From contig NZ_MWLO01000138.1 in NCBI RefSeq assembly GCF_002198735.1, forward strand, positions 1 to 41,884: DNA of 41,884 nt. The letters run 5' to 3'. Below, in pieces: positions 12,002 through 21,248 of this stretch. A program made the position numbers and the translations under genes. The first letter of the stretch is position 1, and every line of letters begins with the position of its first letter. The DNA is from Ideonella sp. A 288 (lineage in GTDB: Bacteria > Pseudomonadota > Gammaproteobacteria > Burkholderiales > Burkholderiaceae_C). The notes beneath the pieces are model-generated. The model ran no database searches, was not told the DNA's origin, and saw nothing but the letters and a program-made list of their open reading frames with translations.

Positions 12002-13231
12002 CTACAGCAGCCTGATGGCCTTGAGATCGGGCAGCTTACTGAAGTCGGCCAGCGACATCAGCTGCGGCAGGGCCAGCTGGCGCCAGCTCTGCCACAGCCG
12101 GCCCGCCGCGGCTGGCAACGAGGTCAGCACGCCGCCGGGTGTCATCTGCGCCATGAACACCTGGTAGACGCCTTCCTTCGCGCCCGCCAGCACCTTGCTG
12201 GCAACCACGGTGCGGCCCGCGACCAGGTAAGTCTGCAGGTCACCGAACGTGATCAGCACGGGCTTGGGCGCCGGCTTGAAGGCCTTGAGTGCGCGCCCGG
12301 CCAGGAAGCGCGTGCCATTGGCCGCGGCGAGCGCACCCATGTCGATGGCGTTGTAGGCCTGCTTGCCGACGGGCTGCGGCAGCAGCGCCGCATCGCCGAC
12401 GACGAAGACGTTGTCGAAGTGGCGACTCTGCAGCGTGGGATGCACATCCGCCCAGATTTGGGGTGGCGGCGCCAGGCCCGAGTCGCGCAGCAGCGCTTGC
12501 GGTGCCAGCCCGGCCGTCCACAGCGTGAGCTCGGAACGCAGCCGCGTGCCATCGGCCAGGCGCACGCCCTTGGCCGACACGCTGGCGATCGTCGTGCTGG
12601 TACGGAAGCTCACCGCATACGGTTCGCACAGGTGGCGCAGGTCGGCATCCAGTGATGCCGGCAGGCCTGGCAGCAGCCGGGCGCTGGCCTCGATCAGGTC
12701 GATGGACAGGCCAGCATCGTCGCGGTGGCGACGCAGGATCTCACCCAGCGCCTCGATGCCCGAGAGGCCACCGCCGGCGATCACGATGCGCAACGGTTTG
12801 CCCTCCCGCAAGAGCCTGTCCAGCCGGTGCTCGATCGCCAAGCCGTCGGCGACGCTGCGGAACGGCATGGCGTGGCGGGCCACGCCCGGGACGTGGTGCG
12901 TGTTCCACAGCGCGCCCACCGCCACGATGCAGGCATCGAAGTCCAGTTCGCGGCCGCCGGCCGTGGCCAGCCGGCCCTGCGCCGGCTGCAGCACGGTCAC
13001 GCGGTCGCGCAGGAAGCGGTGGCCCGCCTGCTTCACGATGGCAGTGCGGTCCAGACGCAGCCCCTGCGGCGTCTTCACGCTCGACAGGATCTCGTGGATG
13101 CCGGGCGCCCACTCGAAGTGCCGGGACGGGTCGATGACCGTCACGGCATGCCGCCGCGACAACTTGATCGCAGCTGTCAGGCCGGCGAAGTTGCCGCCGA
13201 CGATCACGATGCGCTTGCGCTGGTCGGTCAT
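12002..13231 (-). CDS. FAD-dependent NAD(P)H oxidoreductase, NDH-2/FSP1-like
   Basis: A 409-residue two-dinucleotide-binding-domain flavoprotein. The FAD motif is I-V-I-V-G-G-N-F-A-G-L (residues 8-18), and the NAD(P)H motif I-V-I-A-G-G-G-L-S-G-I-E is near residues 150-161. The second FAD motif is V-F-V-V-G-D-A-A near 285-295. Members act as type II NADH:quinone or related reductases. The C-terminus has no obvious transmembrane anchor, but the last 60 residues are moderately hydrophobic. No partner gene is adjacent, so substrate is open. The upstream region shows only a weak ribosome site. It lies inside the interval flanked by the two glpK 3' ends and may be a passenger there. Confidence 0.8.
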   Translation of the reverse strand: MTDQRKRIVIVGGNFAGLTAAIKLSRRHAVTVIDPSRHFEWAPGIHEILSSVKTPQGLRLDRTAIVKQAGHRFLRDRVTVLQPAQGRLATAGGRELDFDACIVAVGALWNTHHVPGVARHAMPFRSVADGLAIEHRLDRLLREGKPLRIVIAGGGLSGIEALGEILRRHRDDAGLSIDLIEASARLLPGLPASLDADLRHLCEPYAVSFRTSTTIASVSAKGVRLADGTRLRSELTLWTAGLAPQALLRDSGLAPPPQIWADVHPTLQSRHFDNVFVVGDAALLPQPVGKQAYNAIDMGALAAANGTRFLAGRALKAFKPAPKPVLITFGDLQTYLVAGRTVVASKVLAGAKEGVYQVFMAQMTPGGVLTSLPAAAGRLWQSWRQLALPQLMSLADFSKLPDLKAIRLL

Positions 13232-13519
13232 GGGGTTGCGTTTTCAGGCCTCGGGGATGGTGCGAAGTATGGTGGAGCGCGAAGCAGCGGCACGTGCGCC
13301 AGCGGTCATGGGAGTTGACTGCCGGTCCGCGTCCACCCAATGCACCCCGCCGCCGCGCCCGCCGGCGTGGACCGATGGCCCGCGTTCGCCCGCTCGTCAG
13401 CTCACCCCGACGCAACGAGCCCGACGGTGTCGATGGACACTGCGGAGGCGTCAGCAATGCAGCGCGTGCGCTCCTCGGTGCAAGGCCTCTTCACAAGCAA
13501 GCAAGCCGTCGGGGCGCGC

Positions 13520-13693
13520 TCAACGCCCGACGGGTTGAGCACTGCTCACGTTGGCTGCCCGGCGCGCATCCCAGCCCCATCTGGCAAAGATCTTCTGCCC
13601 CTCAGCGGACTTGAGGTATTCGACAAAGGCGGCGGCTTGCGGCTCGGTCTTGCCTTTGCGCGTCAGCACGACACCGGTGTCGCGGTAGATGCG
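13520..13693 (-). pseudogene. C-terminal relic of a ModA-like substrate-binding protein
   Basis: The minus strand reads I-Y-R-D-T-G-V-V-L-T-R-K-G-K, then A-F-V-E-Y-L-K-S-A-E-G-Q-K-I-F-A-R-W-G-W and a stop at 13,520. This is the characteristic C-terminus of molybdate/tungstate-type binding proteins (ModA family). The upstream three quarters of the gene are gone: homology stops abruptly at about 13,693, exactly where the duplicated glpK 3' end begins on the other strand. The fragment therefore marks a recombination junction. It lacks a start and is not expected to be functional. Confidence 0.65.
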
Positions 13694-13694
13694 A

Positions 13695-13783
13695 AGGCGC
13701 TGATGGCGCAGTGGGAGCATGCGGTGCGGCAGGCGGTGGCCGGCTGAGATCCTCACCTGGTCGGCGGCGCCACTCGATGGCTG
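13695..13783 (+). pseudogene. Duplicated 3' end of glpK
   Basis: This segment encodes the same last 16 residues as glpK (ending H-A-V-R-Q-A-V-A-G plus stop at 13,745-13,747) and continues through the same 3' flank, about 93% identical to 10,551-10,639. Nothing of the rest of glpK precedes it; instead a truncated ModA-like gene abuts on the opposite strand. The rest of the 13,232-13,967 gap shows no further gene that I can support. Confidence 0.8.
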
Positions 13784-13967
13784 ACGCAGGCCGCCTGCGT
13801 CAAGCAGGGCAGCAGTGGTGGGGTCGGGATGTCAACGGTGCGCCGAAACTGGCGCGATCCTTGCTGGCCACCAGATACTGTCCGCGGCGCGCCAGGCCGA
13901 GTCATCGCTGGACGAACCGGCGCTGCGAGCAGCCACCGCGGCCAGGTGCCGCGAACGAGGAGCGTGA

Positions 13968-14906
13968 ATGGAAGCCAAATGGCTCGAAGACTTTCTCAGT
14001 GTGGCCCGCACCGGCAGCTTCTCGCTGTCGGCCGCCGAACGCCACATCACGCAATCGGCCTTCAGCCGCCGCATCAAGTCGTTGGAGCAGTGGGTGGGGG
14101 TGGCGCTGATCGACCGCTCGTCCTACCCCACGCGCCTCACCGCGGCGGGATTGCGTTTCCAGGCGGCGGCACGCGAGGCCACCGCAACCTTGCTGAACAC
14201 GCGGCAGGACCTGCGCCAGGCCGCGCGTGCAGACCGACGGCTGTTGCGCATCGCCATTCAGCATTCGCTGGCCAGCGGCTTCCTGGCACGCTGGCTGGCC
14301 ACCCTGCCGCTGGCCCGCGACGACCTGCTGACGCAGGTGCGGGCCGACAACCTGCACGACTGCGTGCGTGATCTGGAGGAGGGCTGCGTCGATCTGCTCG
14401 TCTGCTACACCCACCCTGGGCTGCCGCTGCAACTCAGCACCGAGCGCTACCCGTCGCTGACGCTGGCCCGGGACGTGCTCACCCCCGTATCCAGGCCTGG
14501 CGCCGATGGCCGCCCGACGCATGCCTTGCGGCCGGGCGCCGCTGCTGCCGTGCCCTGGCTGAGCTACAGCGCCGACGCCCAACTCGGCCGGATGGCGGCG
14601 CTGGCACTCGACACGGCCGAGCCGCCCCTGGCCGTGCACCCGGTGTTCGAGAGCGCGCTGGTCGAAGCCCTGCGCGCCACGGCACTGGAGGGGCTGGGCG
14701 TGGCCTGGCTGCCCGGCAGCCTGATCGCCGATGACCTGAACCACAAGCGGCTGGTGCGGGCCGGTCCGGCGTCGCTGGACGTGCCTTTGCGCGTCCGGGT
14801 CTTTGCAGAGCGGTCGCTGCTCAACGGGCGGCTGCAGGGGCTGTGGGACTGCGCGCGGCGGCTGGCCGAAGACGCGCCCGAGGTGCAAGCCGCGGCGGAT
14901 CTATGA
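13968..14906 (+). CDS. LysR-family transcriptional regulator, HypT-like
   Basis: A 312-residue LysR regulator with an N-terminal helix-turn-helix (residues 2-60, containing W-L-E-D-F-L-S-V-A-R-T-G-S-F and Q-S-A-F-S-R-R-I). A LysR substrate domain follows. The sequence resembles E. coli HypT/YjiE (hypochlorite-responsive), for example W-L-S-Y-S-A-D-A-Q-L-G-R and G-L-G-V-A-W-L-P. Apart from the initiator it has only one methionine, so the methionine-oxidation sensing described for E. coli HypT is unlikely to be conserved. A strong GAGGAG ribosome site precedes the ATG. It stands just upstream of, and in line with, the cysteine lyase and transporter genes and probably controls them. Confidence 0.85.
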   Translation: MEAKWLEDFLSVARTGSFSLSAAERHITQSAFSRRIKSLEQWVGVALIDRSSYPTRLTAAGLRFQAAAREATATLLNTRQDLRQAARADRRLLRIAIQHSLASGFLARWLATLPLARDDLLTQVRADNLHDCVRDLEEGCVDLLVCYTHPGLPLQLSTERYPSLTLARDVLTPVSRPGADGRPTHALRPGAAAAVPWLSYSADAQLGRMAALALDTAEPPLAVHPVFESALVEALRATALEGLGVAWLPGSLIADDLNHKRLVRAGPASLDVPLRVRVFAERSLLNGRLQGLWDCARRLAEDAPEVQAAADL

Positions 14907-14919
14907 ACGCCATGCATAG
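14901..14919. promoter_or_regulatory. Candidate LysR box (CTATG-N9-CATAG)
   Basis: A dyad at the end of the regulator gene, with T at 14,904 and A at 14,916 exactly 11 bases apart, fits the LysR T-N11-A rule. It overlaps the regulator's stop codon and lies about 95 bp before the desulfhydrase start, a suitable place to control that operon. One site only, so tentative. Confidence 0.35.
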
Positions 14920-15012
14920 AGTGCGCCGCAAAGTCATTGGACCGCGATGCCATGCCGGGCCTACCGTCGGCATCCCTACGCCAACCCCTGGTGGCTGTCA
15001 GCTGGAACCCCG

Positions 15013-16020
15013 ATGAACCTGCAAGATTTCCCGCGCGTCCGACTCGGACACTGGCCCACGCCGCTGGAGCCCATGAAGGGCCTGGCCGGCCGACTGAACG
15101 CTGCCCGTCTTTTCATCAAGCGTGACGACTGCACCGGGCTGGCCACCGGCGGCAGCAAGACACGCAAGCTCGAATTTCTCGTCGGCGAAGCCATGCGCCA
15201 GGGCGCTGACACGCTGCTCACCCATGGCGCGGTGCAGTCCAACCACGTGCGCCAGACGGCCGCCGCCGCCGCCTTCATGGGCCTGGCCTGCGAGGCCATC
15301 CTGGAAGAGCGGGTTCAGGATGCACCGGCCGCGTACCACGAGTCGGGCAACGTGCTGTTGGACCAGCTGTTCGGCATCCAGTTGCACCGGGTACCCGGCG
15401 GCACGGCCATGGATGCCGCGCTGGAGGCTTTGGCGCAGAAGCTGCGGCAGCAAGGCCGCAAACCCTACGTCATTCCTGGCGGCGGCTCCAATGCGCTGGG
15501 CTCGCTGGGTTACGTCGACTGCGTGCTCGAACTGCAGCGGCAATGTGAAGCCATGGGCCTGCGCAAACCGCATCTGGTGCATGCCACCGGCAGTGCAGGC
15601 ACGCAGGCCGGCCTGGTGGCGGGCATCCACGCCTTGGGCCTGGACTGGCCCGTCACCGGCATCGGCGTCAGGGCGCCGCGCGAGGCCCAGGAAACCCGTG
15701 TGCATGACCTGGCGGTGCGCGTGCTGAACCTGCTGGGCGTGACCCGACCCCTGCCGCGCGAACGGGTCGTGGCCGACGACCGTTTCATCGGCGCGGGCTA
15801 CGGCATACCGACCGATTCGATGATCGAAGCCGTGACCCTGCTGGCCCGCACCGAAGGCATCCTGGCCGACCCGGTTTACACCGGCAAAGGGCTGGCGGGC
15901 CTGCTGGAGATGGTGCGCACCGGTCGCTTCCACAGCGACGAGGACGTGATCTTCGTGCACACCGGCGGCTCGGCCGGGCTGTTCGGCTACGTCTCGGCCT
16001 TTGCCAAGGCCAGCGCTTGA
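15013..16020 (+). CDS. dcyD: D-cysteine desulfhydrase / L-cysteate sulfo-lyase family PLP enzyme
   Basis: A 335-residue fold-type II PLP enzyme of the ACC deaminase/D-cysteine desulfhydrase family. The PLP lysine lies in G-G-S-K-T-R-K-L-E (about K49). The segment G-A-V-Q-S-N-H-V-R-Q-T-A (near 73-84) holds the conserved serine, and the C-terminus has H-T-G-G-S-A-G-L-F-G. Members release pyruvate, ammonia and sulfide from D-cysteine, or sulfite from L-cysteate (CuyA). Sequence alone does not separate these. The ATG at 15,013 gives the family length; an upstream ATG at 14,947 would add 22 unrelated residues. It heads an operon with a peptide-type importer and an amidase, suggesting that the importer supplies its substrate or a precursor. 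Confidence 0.82.
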   Translation: MNLQDFPRVRLGHWPTPLEPMKGLAGRLNAARLFIKRDDCTGLATGGSKTRKLEFLVGEAMRQGADTLLTHGAVQSNHVRQTAAAAAFMGLACEAILEERVQDAPAAYHESGNVLLDQLFGIQLHRVPGGTAMDAALEALAQKLRQQGRKPYVIPGGGSNALGSLGYVDCVLELQRQCEAMGLRKPHLVHATGSAGTQAGLVAGIHALGLDWPVTGIGVRAPREAQETRVHDLAVRVLNLLGVTRPLPRERVVADDRFIGAGYGIPTDSMIEAVTLLARTEGILADPVYTGKGLAGLLEMVRTGRFHSDEDVIFVHTGGSAGLFGYVSAFAKASA

Positions 16021-16108
16021 GCCCGACCCCGTCTGCTTCGCCGCAACGCAGCGCGGTACGGCCGATCCACGCACGCCATTCCAACCCGCTTCACGCTGGA
16101 GTAATCCG

Positions 16109-17722
16109 ATGACACCCCTGCACAGCCTGCCCCGCGGCCTGGCGATCACCGCCGCTGCCGTGGTCTTGACTCTCTCCCAGCCCACGTGGGCCCAGGGCAG
16201 CCCGCAAAAGGGCGGCACGCTGGTGATGGTGGTGCAACCCGAACCGCCGACGCTGGCCTCCTACCAAAGCACCGCCGGCCCTGTGGGTCAGGTGGCCACC
16301 AAGGTCTACGAGGGTCTGCTCGAGTACGACTTCCAGCTCAAGCCAACACCCAGCCTGGCCCAGTCGTGGACCGTCAGTGCCGACGGCAAGACAGTCACCT
16401 TCAAGCTGCTGCCCGGCGTGAAGTTCCATGACGGCCAGCCCTTCACCAGCGCCGACGTGCAGTTCAGCGTGATGGACGTGCTGAAGAAAGTGCACCCGCG
16501 CGGTGTGAACACCTTCCGCTCGGTGACCGCGGTAGAGACGCCCGACCCGATGACGGCCGTGTTCCGCCTCAGCGAGCCGGCGCCGTACATGATGATGGCG
16601 CTGTCGTCCTACGAGTCGCCGATGCTGCCCAAGCATGTCTTCGGCACCGGCGACATCACGCGCCACCCCAACGCCAACCTGCCGGTGGGCACCGGCCCGT
16701 TCAAGTTCGTGGAATGGCAGAAGGGCCAGTTCATGCGCTTTGACCGCAACCCCGACTACCGCAAGCCGGGGTTGCCGCACCTGGACCGGCTGGTGGCCCG
16801 TTTCATCGCCGACACGGGCACGCGCTCGGCCGCGATGGAGACGCAAGAGGTGCACATGGGGGGCTTCAACGCCATCCCCCCGGTCGACGTGAAACGGCTG
16901 CAGGCCTTGCCGCACATCGCCGTCACGGCCAAGGGCTATGAGATGCAGTCGCCCATCGTGCAGCTCGACTTCAACACCACCAAGCCACCCTTCGACGACG
17001 TGAAGGTGCGGCAAGCCGTGGCCTACGCCATGGACCGCAAGTTTGTGCTCGACAACATCTGGTTCGGCTTCGGCCGGCCGGCCACCGGGCCCATCAGCTC
17101 CAACTTCAAGGCCAACGGCCTGTACACCGCGGACGTGAAGAACTACAACGTTCCCGGCGGCCTGGACATGGCCAACAAGCTGCTGGACGAGGCCGGCAAG
17201 AAGCGCGGCGCCGACGGTGTGCGCTTCGAGATCACCCACGACGTCACGCCCTACGGTGAGGAGTGGCGGCGCTTCGGTGAGTACACCCAGCAGCAGCTGG
17301 GCAAGATCGGCATCAAGGTGACGCTGCGCGTTGAGGACGTGCCGGGCTGGCTGCGCCGCGTGTACACCAACTACGACTTCCAGCTCACCAGCAACTGGAT
17401 CCAGACTCTGGCCGACCCGTCCATCGGCGTGCACCGCCTCTACCATTCCGGCTCCATCAAGCCCGGCACGGTGTTCGTCAACGACTCGCGCTGGAGCACC
17501 AAGGAAACCGACGAGCTGATGGACAAGGGCAACGTCGAGTTCGACCCCAAGAAGCGTGCCGCGCTCTACCACGAGCTGCAAAAGCGCGTGGTCGAAGCCA
17601 GCCCCCTGGTGTTCATGCACGAGCTGGACTTCGTGACGGTGCACAACAAGCGGGTGAACAACTTCCCGCTCAGCCCGCTGGGCCTGTACTCGTCGATGGA
17701 CCAGGTCTGGCTCGCCAAGTGA
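16109..17722 (+). CDS. Oligopeptide-type ABC transporter substrate-binding protein
   Basis: A 537-residue periplasmic binding protein of family 5 (DppA/OppA). A cleavable signal peptide covers roughly residues 1-28 (ending T-W-A-Q-G). The mature protein starts with the typical K-G-G-T-L strand and contains V-Y-E-G-L-L-E-Y and V-K-F-H-D-G-Q-P-F-T. The ATG at 16,109 has a TGGAG site about eight bases upstream. It follows the desulfhydrase gene by 88 bp and precedes the permeases. Family members bind peptides but also opines, glutathione and other amino acid derivatives, so the ligand is open. Confidence 0.88.
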   Translation: MTPLHSLPRGLAITAAAVVLTLSQPTWAQGSPQKGGTLVMVVQPEPPTLASYQSTAGPVGQVATKVYEGLLEYDFQLKPTPSLAQSWTVSADGKTVTFKLLPGVKFHDGQPFTSADVQFSVMDVLKKVHPRGVNTFRSVTAVETPDPMTAVFRLSEPAPYMMMALSSYESPMLPKHVFGTGDITRHPNANLPVGTGPFKFVEWQKGQFMRFDRNPDYRKPGLPHLDRLVARFIADTGTRSAAMETQEVHMGGFNAIPPVDVKRLQALPHIAVTAKGYEMQSPIVQLDFNTTKPPFDDVKVRQAVAYAMDRKFVLDNIWFGFGRPATGPISSNFKANGLYTADVKNYNVPGGLDMANKLLDEAGKKRGADGVRFEITHDVTPYGEEWRRFGEYTQQQLGKIGIKVTLRVEDVPGWLRRVYTNYDFQLTSNWIQTLADPSIGVHRLYHSGSIKPGTVFVNDSRWSTKETDELMDKGNVEFDPKKRAALYHELQKRVVEASPLVFMHELDFVTVHNKRVNNFPLSPLGLYSSMDQVWLAK

Positions 17723-17768
17723 CGCGGCGCTGAAACCAGCCCTGACGCAACACCTGGAATTCGCCGCG

Positions 17769-18752
17769 ATGCCCGGGCAACAGAGTCTGGCCTATGCCCT
17801 GCGCCGTTTGGCGCAGGCGGTGCCGACCGTGCTGGTCATCGCTGCCATGAACTTCCTGGTGCTGCAGCTGGCCCCCGGCGACGCGGCCGAGGTGCTGGCC
17901 GGCGAGGCGGGCTCGGCGACGCCGGAGTTCATGGCCCAGCTGCGCAAGAACTTCGGCCTGGACCAGCCGCTGGGGATGCAGCTGCTGCTGTACATCAAGC
18001 AGCTGATCACCCTCGACCTGGGCTACTCCTTCCGCCACAGCATGCCGGTGATCGAGTTGATCGGGTCGCGGCTGTTCCCGACGCTGCTGTTGATGGTCAC
18101 CGTGCTGCTGATTTCGGTGGGTGTGGGCACCTTGCTCGGCGCCTTCGCCGCGCGCAACCTCAACCGCTGGCAGGACAACGTGATCTCGATGCTCACCGTG
18201 CTGGCCTATGCCACGCCGGTGTTCTGGGCCGGCTTGATGTTGATCGTGGTGTTCTCCATCAAGTTGGGCTGGTTTCCGACCAGCGGCATGCAAGAGGTGG
18301 CGGCCTTCCATGAGGGGGCCGCCAAGGTGCGCGACATCGCGCACCATCTGGTGCTGCCGGCGGTCACGCTGACCATGTTCTACCTGGCGTTGTATGCGCG
18401 GCTGATGCGTGCTTCCGTGCTCGAGCAGTTCTCGATGGACTACGTCGTCACGGCCCGCGCCAAGGGACTGACCGAACCCCAGATCGCCCGCCGCCACGTG
18501 CTGCGCAACGCCGTGCTGCCCGTGCTGACGATGGCTGGCGTGCAGGTGGGTGGTCTGCTGGGCGGAGCCGTGGTGGTCGAAACCGTCTTCGCCTGGCCCG
18601 GCCTGGGCCTGCTGGCCTACGAATCGCTGTTTGCGCGCGACCTGAACCTGCTGCTGGGCATCTTCTTCATCTGCACCTGCCTGGTGGTGGTGGTCAATCT
18701 GGTGGTCGACGTGGCCTATTCACTGCTCGATCCGCGCATCGAGCTGCGCTGA
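17769..18752 (+). CDS. ABC transporter permease, DppB-like
   Basis: A 327-residue inner-membrane permease with the N-terminal helix and long periplasmic loop typical of DppB/GsiC (L-A-P-G-D-A-A near residue 35 and L-D-L-G-Y-S-F near 80). Five more helices follow, with the ATPase-docking loop R-A-K-G-L-T-E around residue 230. It forms the membrane channel together with the next gene, 10 bp downstream. The binding protein lies 46 bp upstream. Confidence 0.9.
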   Translation: MPGQQSLAYALRRLAQAVPTVLVIAAMNFLVLQLAPGDAAEVLAGEAGSATPEFMAQLRKNFGLDQPLGMQLLLYIKQLITLDLGYSFRHSMPVIELIGSRLFPTLLLMVTVLLISVGVGTLLGAFAARNLNRWQDNVISMLTVLAYATPVFWAGLMLIVVFSIKLGWFPTSGMQEVAAFHEGAAKVRDIAHHLVLPAVTLTMFYLALYARLMRASVLEQFSMDYVVTARAKGLTEPQIARRHVLRNAVLPVLTMAGVQVGGLLGGAVVVETVFAWPGLGLLAYESLFARDLNLLLGIFFICTCLVVVVNLVVDVAYSLLDPRIELR

Positions 18753-18762
18753 CGGTTCCCCC

Positions 18763-19590
18763 ATGAAGAGCGGCATCCTGCGTTTCCTGCGGCACCGCCC
18801 CGCCGTGGCCGGGCTGGCCTTGCTGCTGGCCGTGGTGCTGGCCGCGGCGCTGGCCGGGGTGATCTACCCCGGCGACCCGTTCAGCATCGTCGGCAAGCCG
18901 TTCCAGCCGCCGCTCAGCGAGCATCTGCTGGGCACCGACTCGCTGGGCCGTGACCTCGCCGCCGGCCTCTTGCACGGAGCGCGCACGACCTTGCTGGTGG
19001 GCGTGGTGGCCACCGTCATTGCCAGCGTCGTGGGCATCACGATCGGCGGCCTGGCCGGCTACTTCGGCGGCCGGCTGGACAGCTTGCTCATGCGCTTCAC
19101 CGAGCTCTTCCAGACCATCCCGTTCTTTCTCTTCGCGATCCTGCTGGTGGCGGTGCTGGGCGCGTCCATCCGCAGCGTGATCTTCGCCATCGCGGTGGTC
19201 TCGTGGCCACCGATGGCGCGCCTGGTGCGCGGTGAATTCATGGCCATGCGCAACCGCGAGTTTGTGCAGGCTTGCGTGTCGCTGGGCATGGGTCACACCC
19301 GCATCATCCTCGTCCACATCCTGCCCAACACGCTGTCGTCGATCATCGTCACCGGCTCGCTGATGGTGGCCACGGCCATCCTCATCGAGTCGGGGCTGTC
19401 GTTCCTGGGGCTGTCCGACGCCAACACCATGAGCTGGGGATTCATCATCGGCTCGGGCCGCACAGTGCTGCGCACGGCGTGGTGGATTTGCGCCGCGCCG
19501 GGGCTGGCCATCCTGCTGACGGTGATGGCCATCAACCTGGTCGGCGACGGCCTGAACGACGCGCTCAACCCGCGCTTGCGCTCGCTGTGA
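18763..19590 (+). CDS. ABC transporter permease, DppC-like
   Basis: A 275-residue permease of the DppC/GsiD type. An N-terminal helix (about 12-35) is followed by the conserved L-L-G-T-D-S-L-G-R-D segment (near 55-66) and further helices. The docking loop lies near residue 170-185 (A-C-V-S-L-G-M-G). Its TGA stop overlaps the GTG start of the ATPase gene, so the two are translationally coupled. It is the partner of the preceding permease. Confidence 0.9.
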   Translation: MKSGILRFLRHRPAVAGLALLLAVVLAAALAGVIYPGDPFSIVGKPFQPPLSEHLLGTDSLGRDLAAGLLHGARTTLLVGVVATVIASVVGITIGGLAGYFGGRLDSLLMRFTELFQTIPFFLFAILLVAVLGASIRSVIFAIAVVSWPPMARLVRGEFMAMRNREFVQACVSLGMGHTRIILVHILPNTLSSIIVTGSLMVATAILIESGLSFLGLSDANTMSWGFIIGSGRTVLRTAWWICAAPGLAILLTVMAINLVGDGLNDALNPRLRSL

Positions 19591-21248
19591 ACGCCGACGC
19601 CCCCCTGTTGCGCATCCAGGGCCTGAGCGTGAGCCTGCCGGCCAGTGCCGACCGCCGCCACGCGGTGGAGGACCTGAGCCTGGACCTCTGGCGCAACGAG
19701 ATCCTGTGCGTGGTGGGTGAATCCGGCTCGGGCAAATCGGTGATGTCGCGTGCCGTGCTGGGCCTGTTCCCTTCGCGCCATGTGCAGCCCAGCGCCGGGC
19801 GCATCCTGTTCGAGGGCGAAGACCTGCTGCAGGCCACGCCCGAGCGGCTGCGCGACCTGCGCGGCAACCGCATCGCGATGATCTTCCAGGAGCCGATGAC
19901 GGCGCTGAACCCGGTGCTGCGCATCGGTGCGCAGATCGACGAGGTGCTGGAGATCCACCGCTCTGGCGATGGTGCAGCGCGCCGCGAGCGTGTGCTCGAA
20001 CTGCTGGCTGCGGTGAACCTGCCCGATCCACAGCAGATCCTGTCGGCCTACCCGCACCAGCTGTCGGGCGGCCAGCGCCAGCGCGCGATGATTGCGATGG
20101 CGCTGGCGCTGGAGCCCGACATCCTGATCGCCGATGAGCCGACCACGGCGCTGGACGTGACGACGCAGGCGCAGATCCTGCTGCTGATCCGTGAGCTGCA
20201 GCGCAAGAAGGGCATGGGGGTGATCTTCGTCACCCACGACTTCGGCGTCGTGGCCGAGATCGCCGACCGCATCGCCGTCATGCAGCACGGCCACCTGGTC
20301 GAACAAGGACCGGCCGAACAGGTGCTGAACCGACCCCAGGCCGACTACACCCGCTCGCTGCTGGCCGCCGTGCCCAGCCTGACGCCGGGACCGAAGCGCG
20401 ACTTCAGCGCACAACCGGTGGTGCTGAGCGTCAACGCCTTGAGCAAGAGCTACCGCAGCGGCGGCGGCCTCTTCGGAGGCAAGGGCCGCAGCGTGGATGC
20501 GCTTTCGGCGGTGAGCTTCAGCGTGCGGCGTGGCGAGACCGTGGGCATCGTCGGCGAGTCGGGCTCGGGCAAGTCGACGGCGGCGCGCTGCATTGCGCGG
20601 CTGATCAACGCCGACAGCGGCCAGATCTTGGTCGAGGGTGCCGACATCGCCCCGCTGAGCGTCCGCGCTCTGCGGCCCGTGCGGCGGCGGATGCAGATGG
20701 TGTTTCAAGACCCGTTCGGCTCGCTCAACCCGCGGCGCACCGTGGGGCAGTTGATCGCCGAGGGGCCGATCGTGCACGGATTGAGCGAGGTCTCGGCCCA
20801 TGCGCGTGCACTCGAGTTGCTGGATCTGGTCGGGCTGGAGCGGCGCGCGGCGGCGCGCTACCCGCACGAGTTTTCCGGCGGGCAGCGCCAACGCATCGGA
20901 CTGGCGCGCGCGCTCGCGCTCGAGCCCGCCATCCTGGTGGCCGACGAGCCGGTGTCGGCGCTGGATGTGTCGGTGCAGGACCAGGTGCTGCGGCTGCTGG
21001 CTGACATCCGCAACCGCCTGGGGCTGACGGTGCTGTTCATCACCCACGATCTGCGCGTGGCCAGCCAGGTCTGCGACAGCATCGTCGTCATGCACAAGGG
21101 CCGTGTCGTCGAAAGCGGGCCGGTGGCCGATGTGTATGCCCGCCCGGCGCACGCCTACACCCAGGCGTTGCTGGCCGCCGTACCGGGCAGGCATTGGAGC
21201 CACGACAACGAAGCCCGGTTGGCGACGGCGCCGTCACCGACACCATGA
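19587..21248 (+). CDS. Fused double ATPase of oligopeptide-type ABC importer (DppD-DppF fusion)
   Basis: A 553-residue protein with two complete ABC modules in tandem, as in GsiA and YejF. Walker A G-E-S-G-S-G-K-S occurs in both halves (near residues 47 and 325). The signature motifs are L-S-G-G-Q and F-S-G-G-Q, each with a following D-E-P Walker B and a T-H-D H-loop. Each half ends with the oligopeptide ATPase C-terminal region ([23 protein letters not shown]). The GTG start at 19,587 overlaps the permease stop, and the end overlaps the amidase ATG, so the chain of coupled genes is unbroken. Confidence 0.92.
   Translation: MNADAPLLRIQGLSVSLPASADRRHAVEDLSLDLWRNEILCVVGESGSGKSVMSRAVLGLFPSRHVQPSAGRILFEGEDLLQATPERLRDLRGNRIAMIFQEPMTALNPVLRIGAQIDEVLEIHRSGDGAARRERVLELLAAVNLPDPQQILSAYPHQLSGGQRQRAMIAMALALEPDILIADEPTTALDVTTQAQILLLIRELQRKKGMGVIFVTHDFGVVAEIADRIAVMQHGHLVEQGPAEQVLNRPQADYTRSLLAAVPSLTPGPKRDFSAQPVVLSVNALSKSYRSGGGLFGGKGRSVDALSAVSFSVRRGETVGIVGESGSGKSTAARCIARLINADSGQILVEGADIAPLSVRALRPVRRRMQMVFQDPFGSLNPRRTVGQLIAEGPIVHGLSEVSAHARALELLDLVGLERRAAARYPHEFSGGQRQRIGLARALALEPAILVADEPVSALDVSVQDQVLRLLADIRNRLGLTVLFITHDLRVASQVCDSIVVMHKGRVVESGPVADVYARPAHAYTQALLAAVPGRHWSHDNEARLATAPSPTP

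Noticed and set aside
13232-13519. Possible genes in the gap upstream of the flavoprotein
   Set aside because: Short Arg/Ala-rich frames on both strands with no family resemblance; only the relics further right are supported.
10640-13694. Genomic island with attachment sites
   Set aside because: No integrase, relaxase or tRNA gene is present, so I report only the repeats and relics, not an island.
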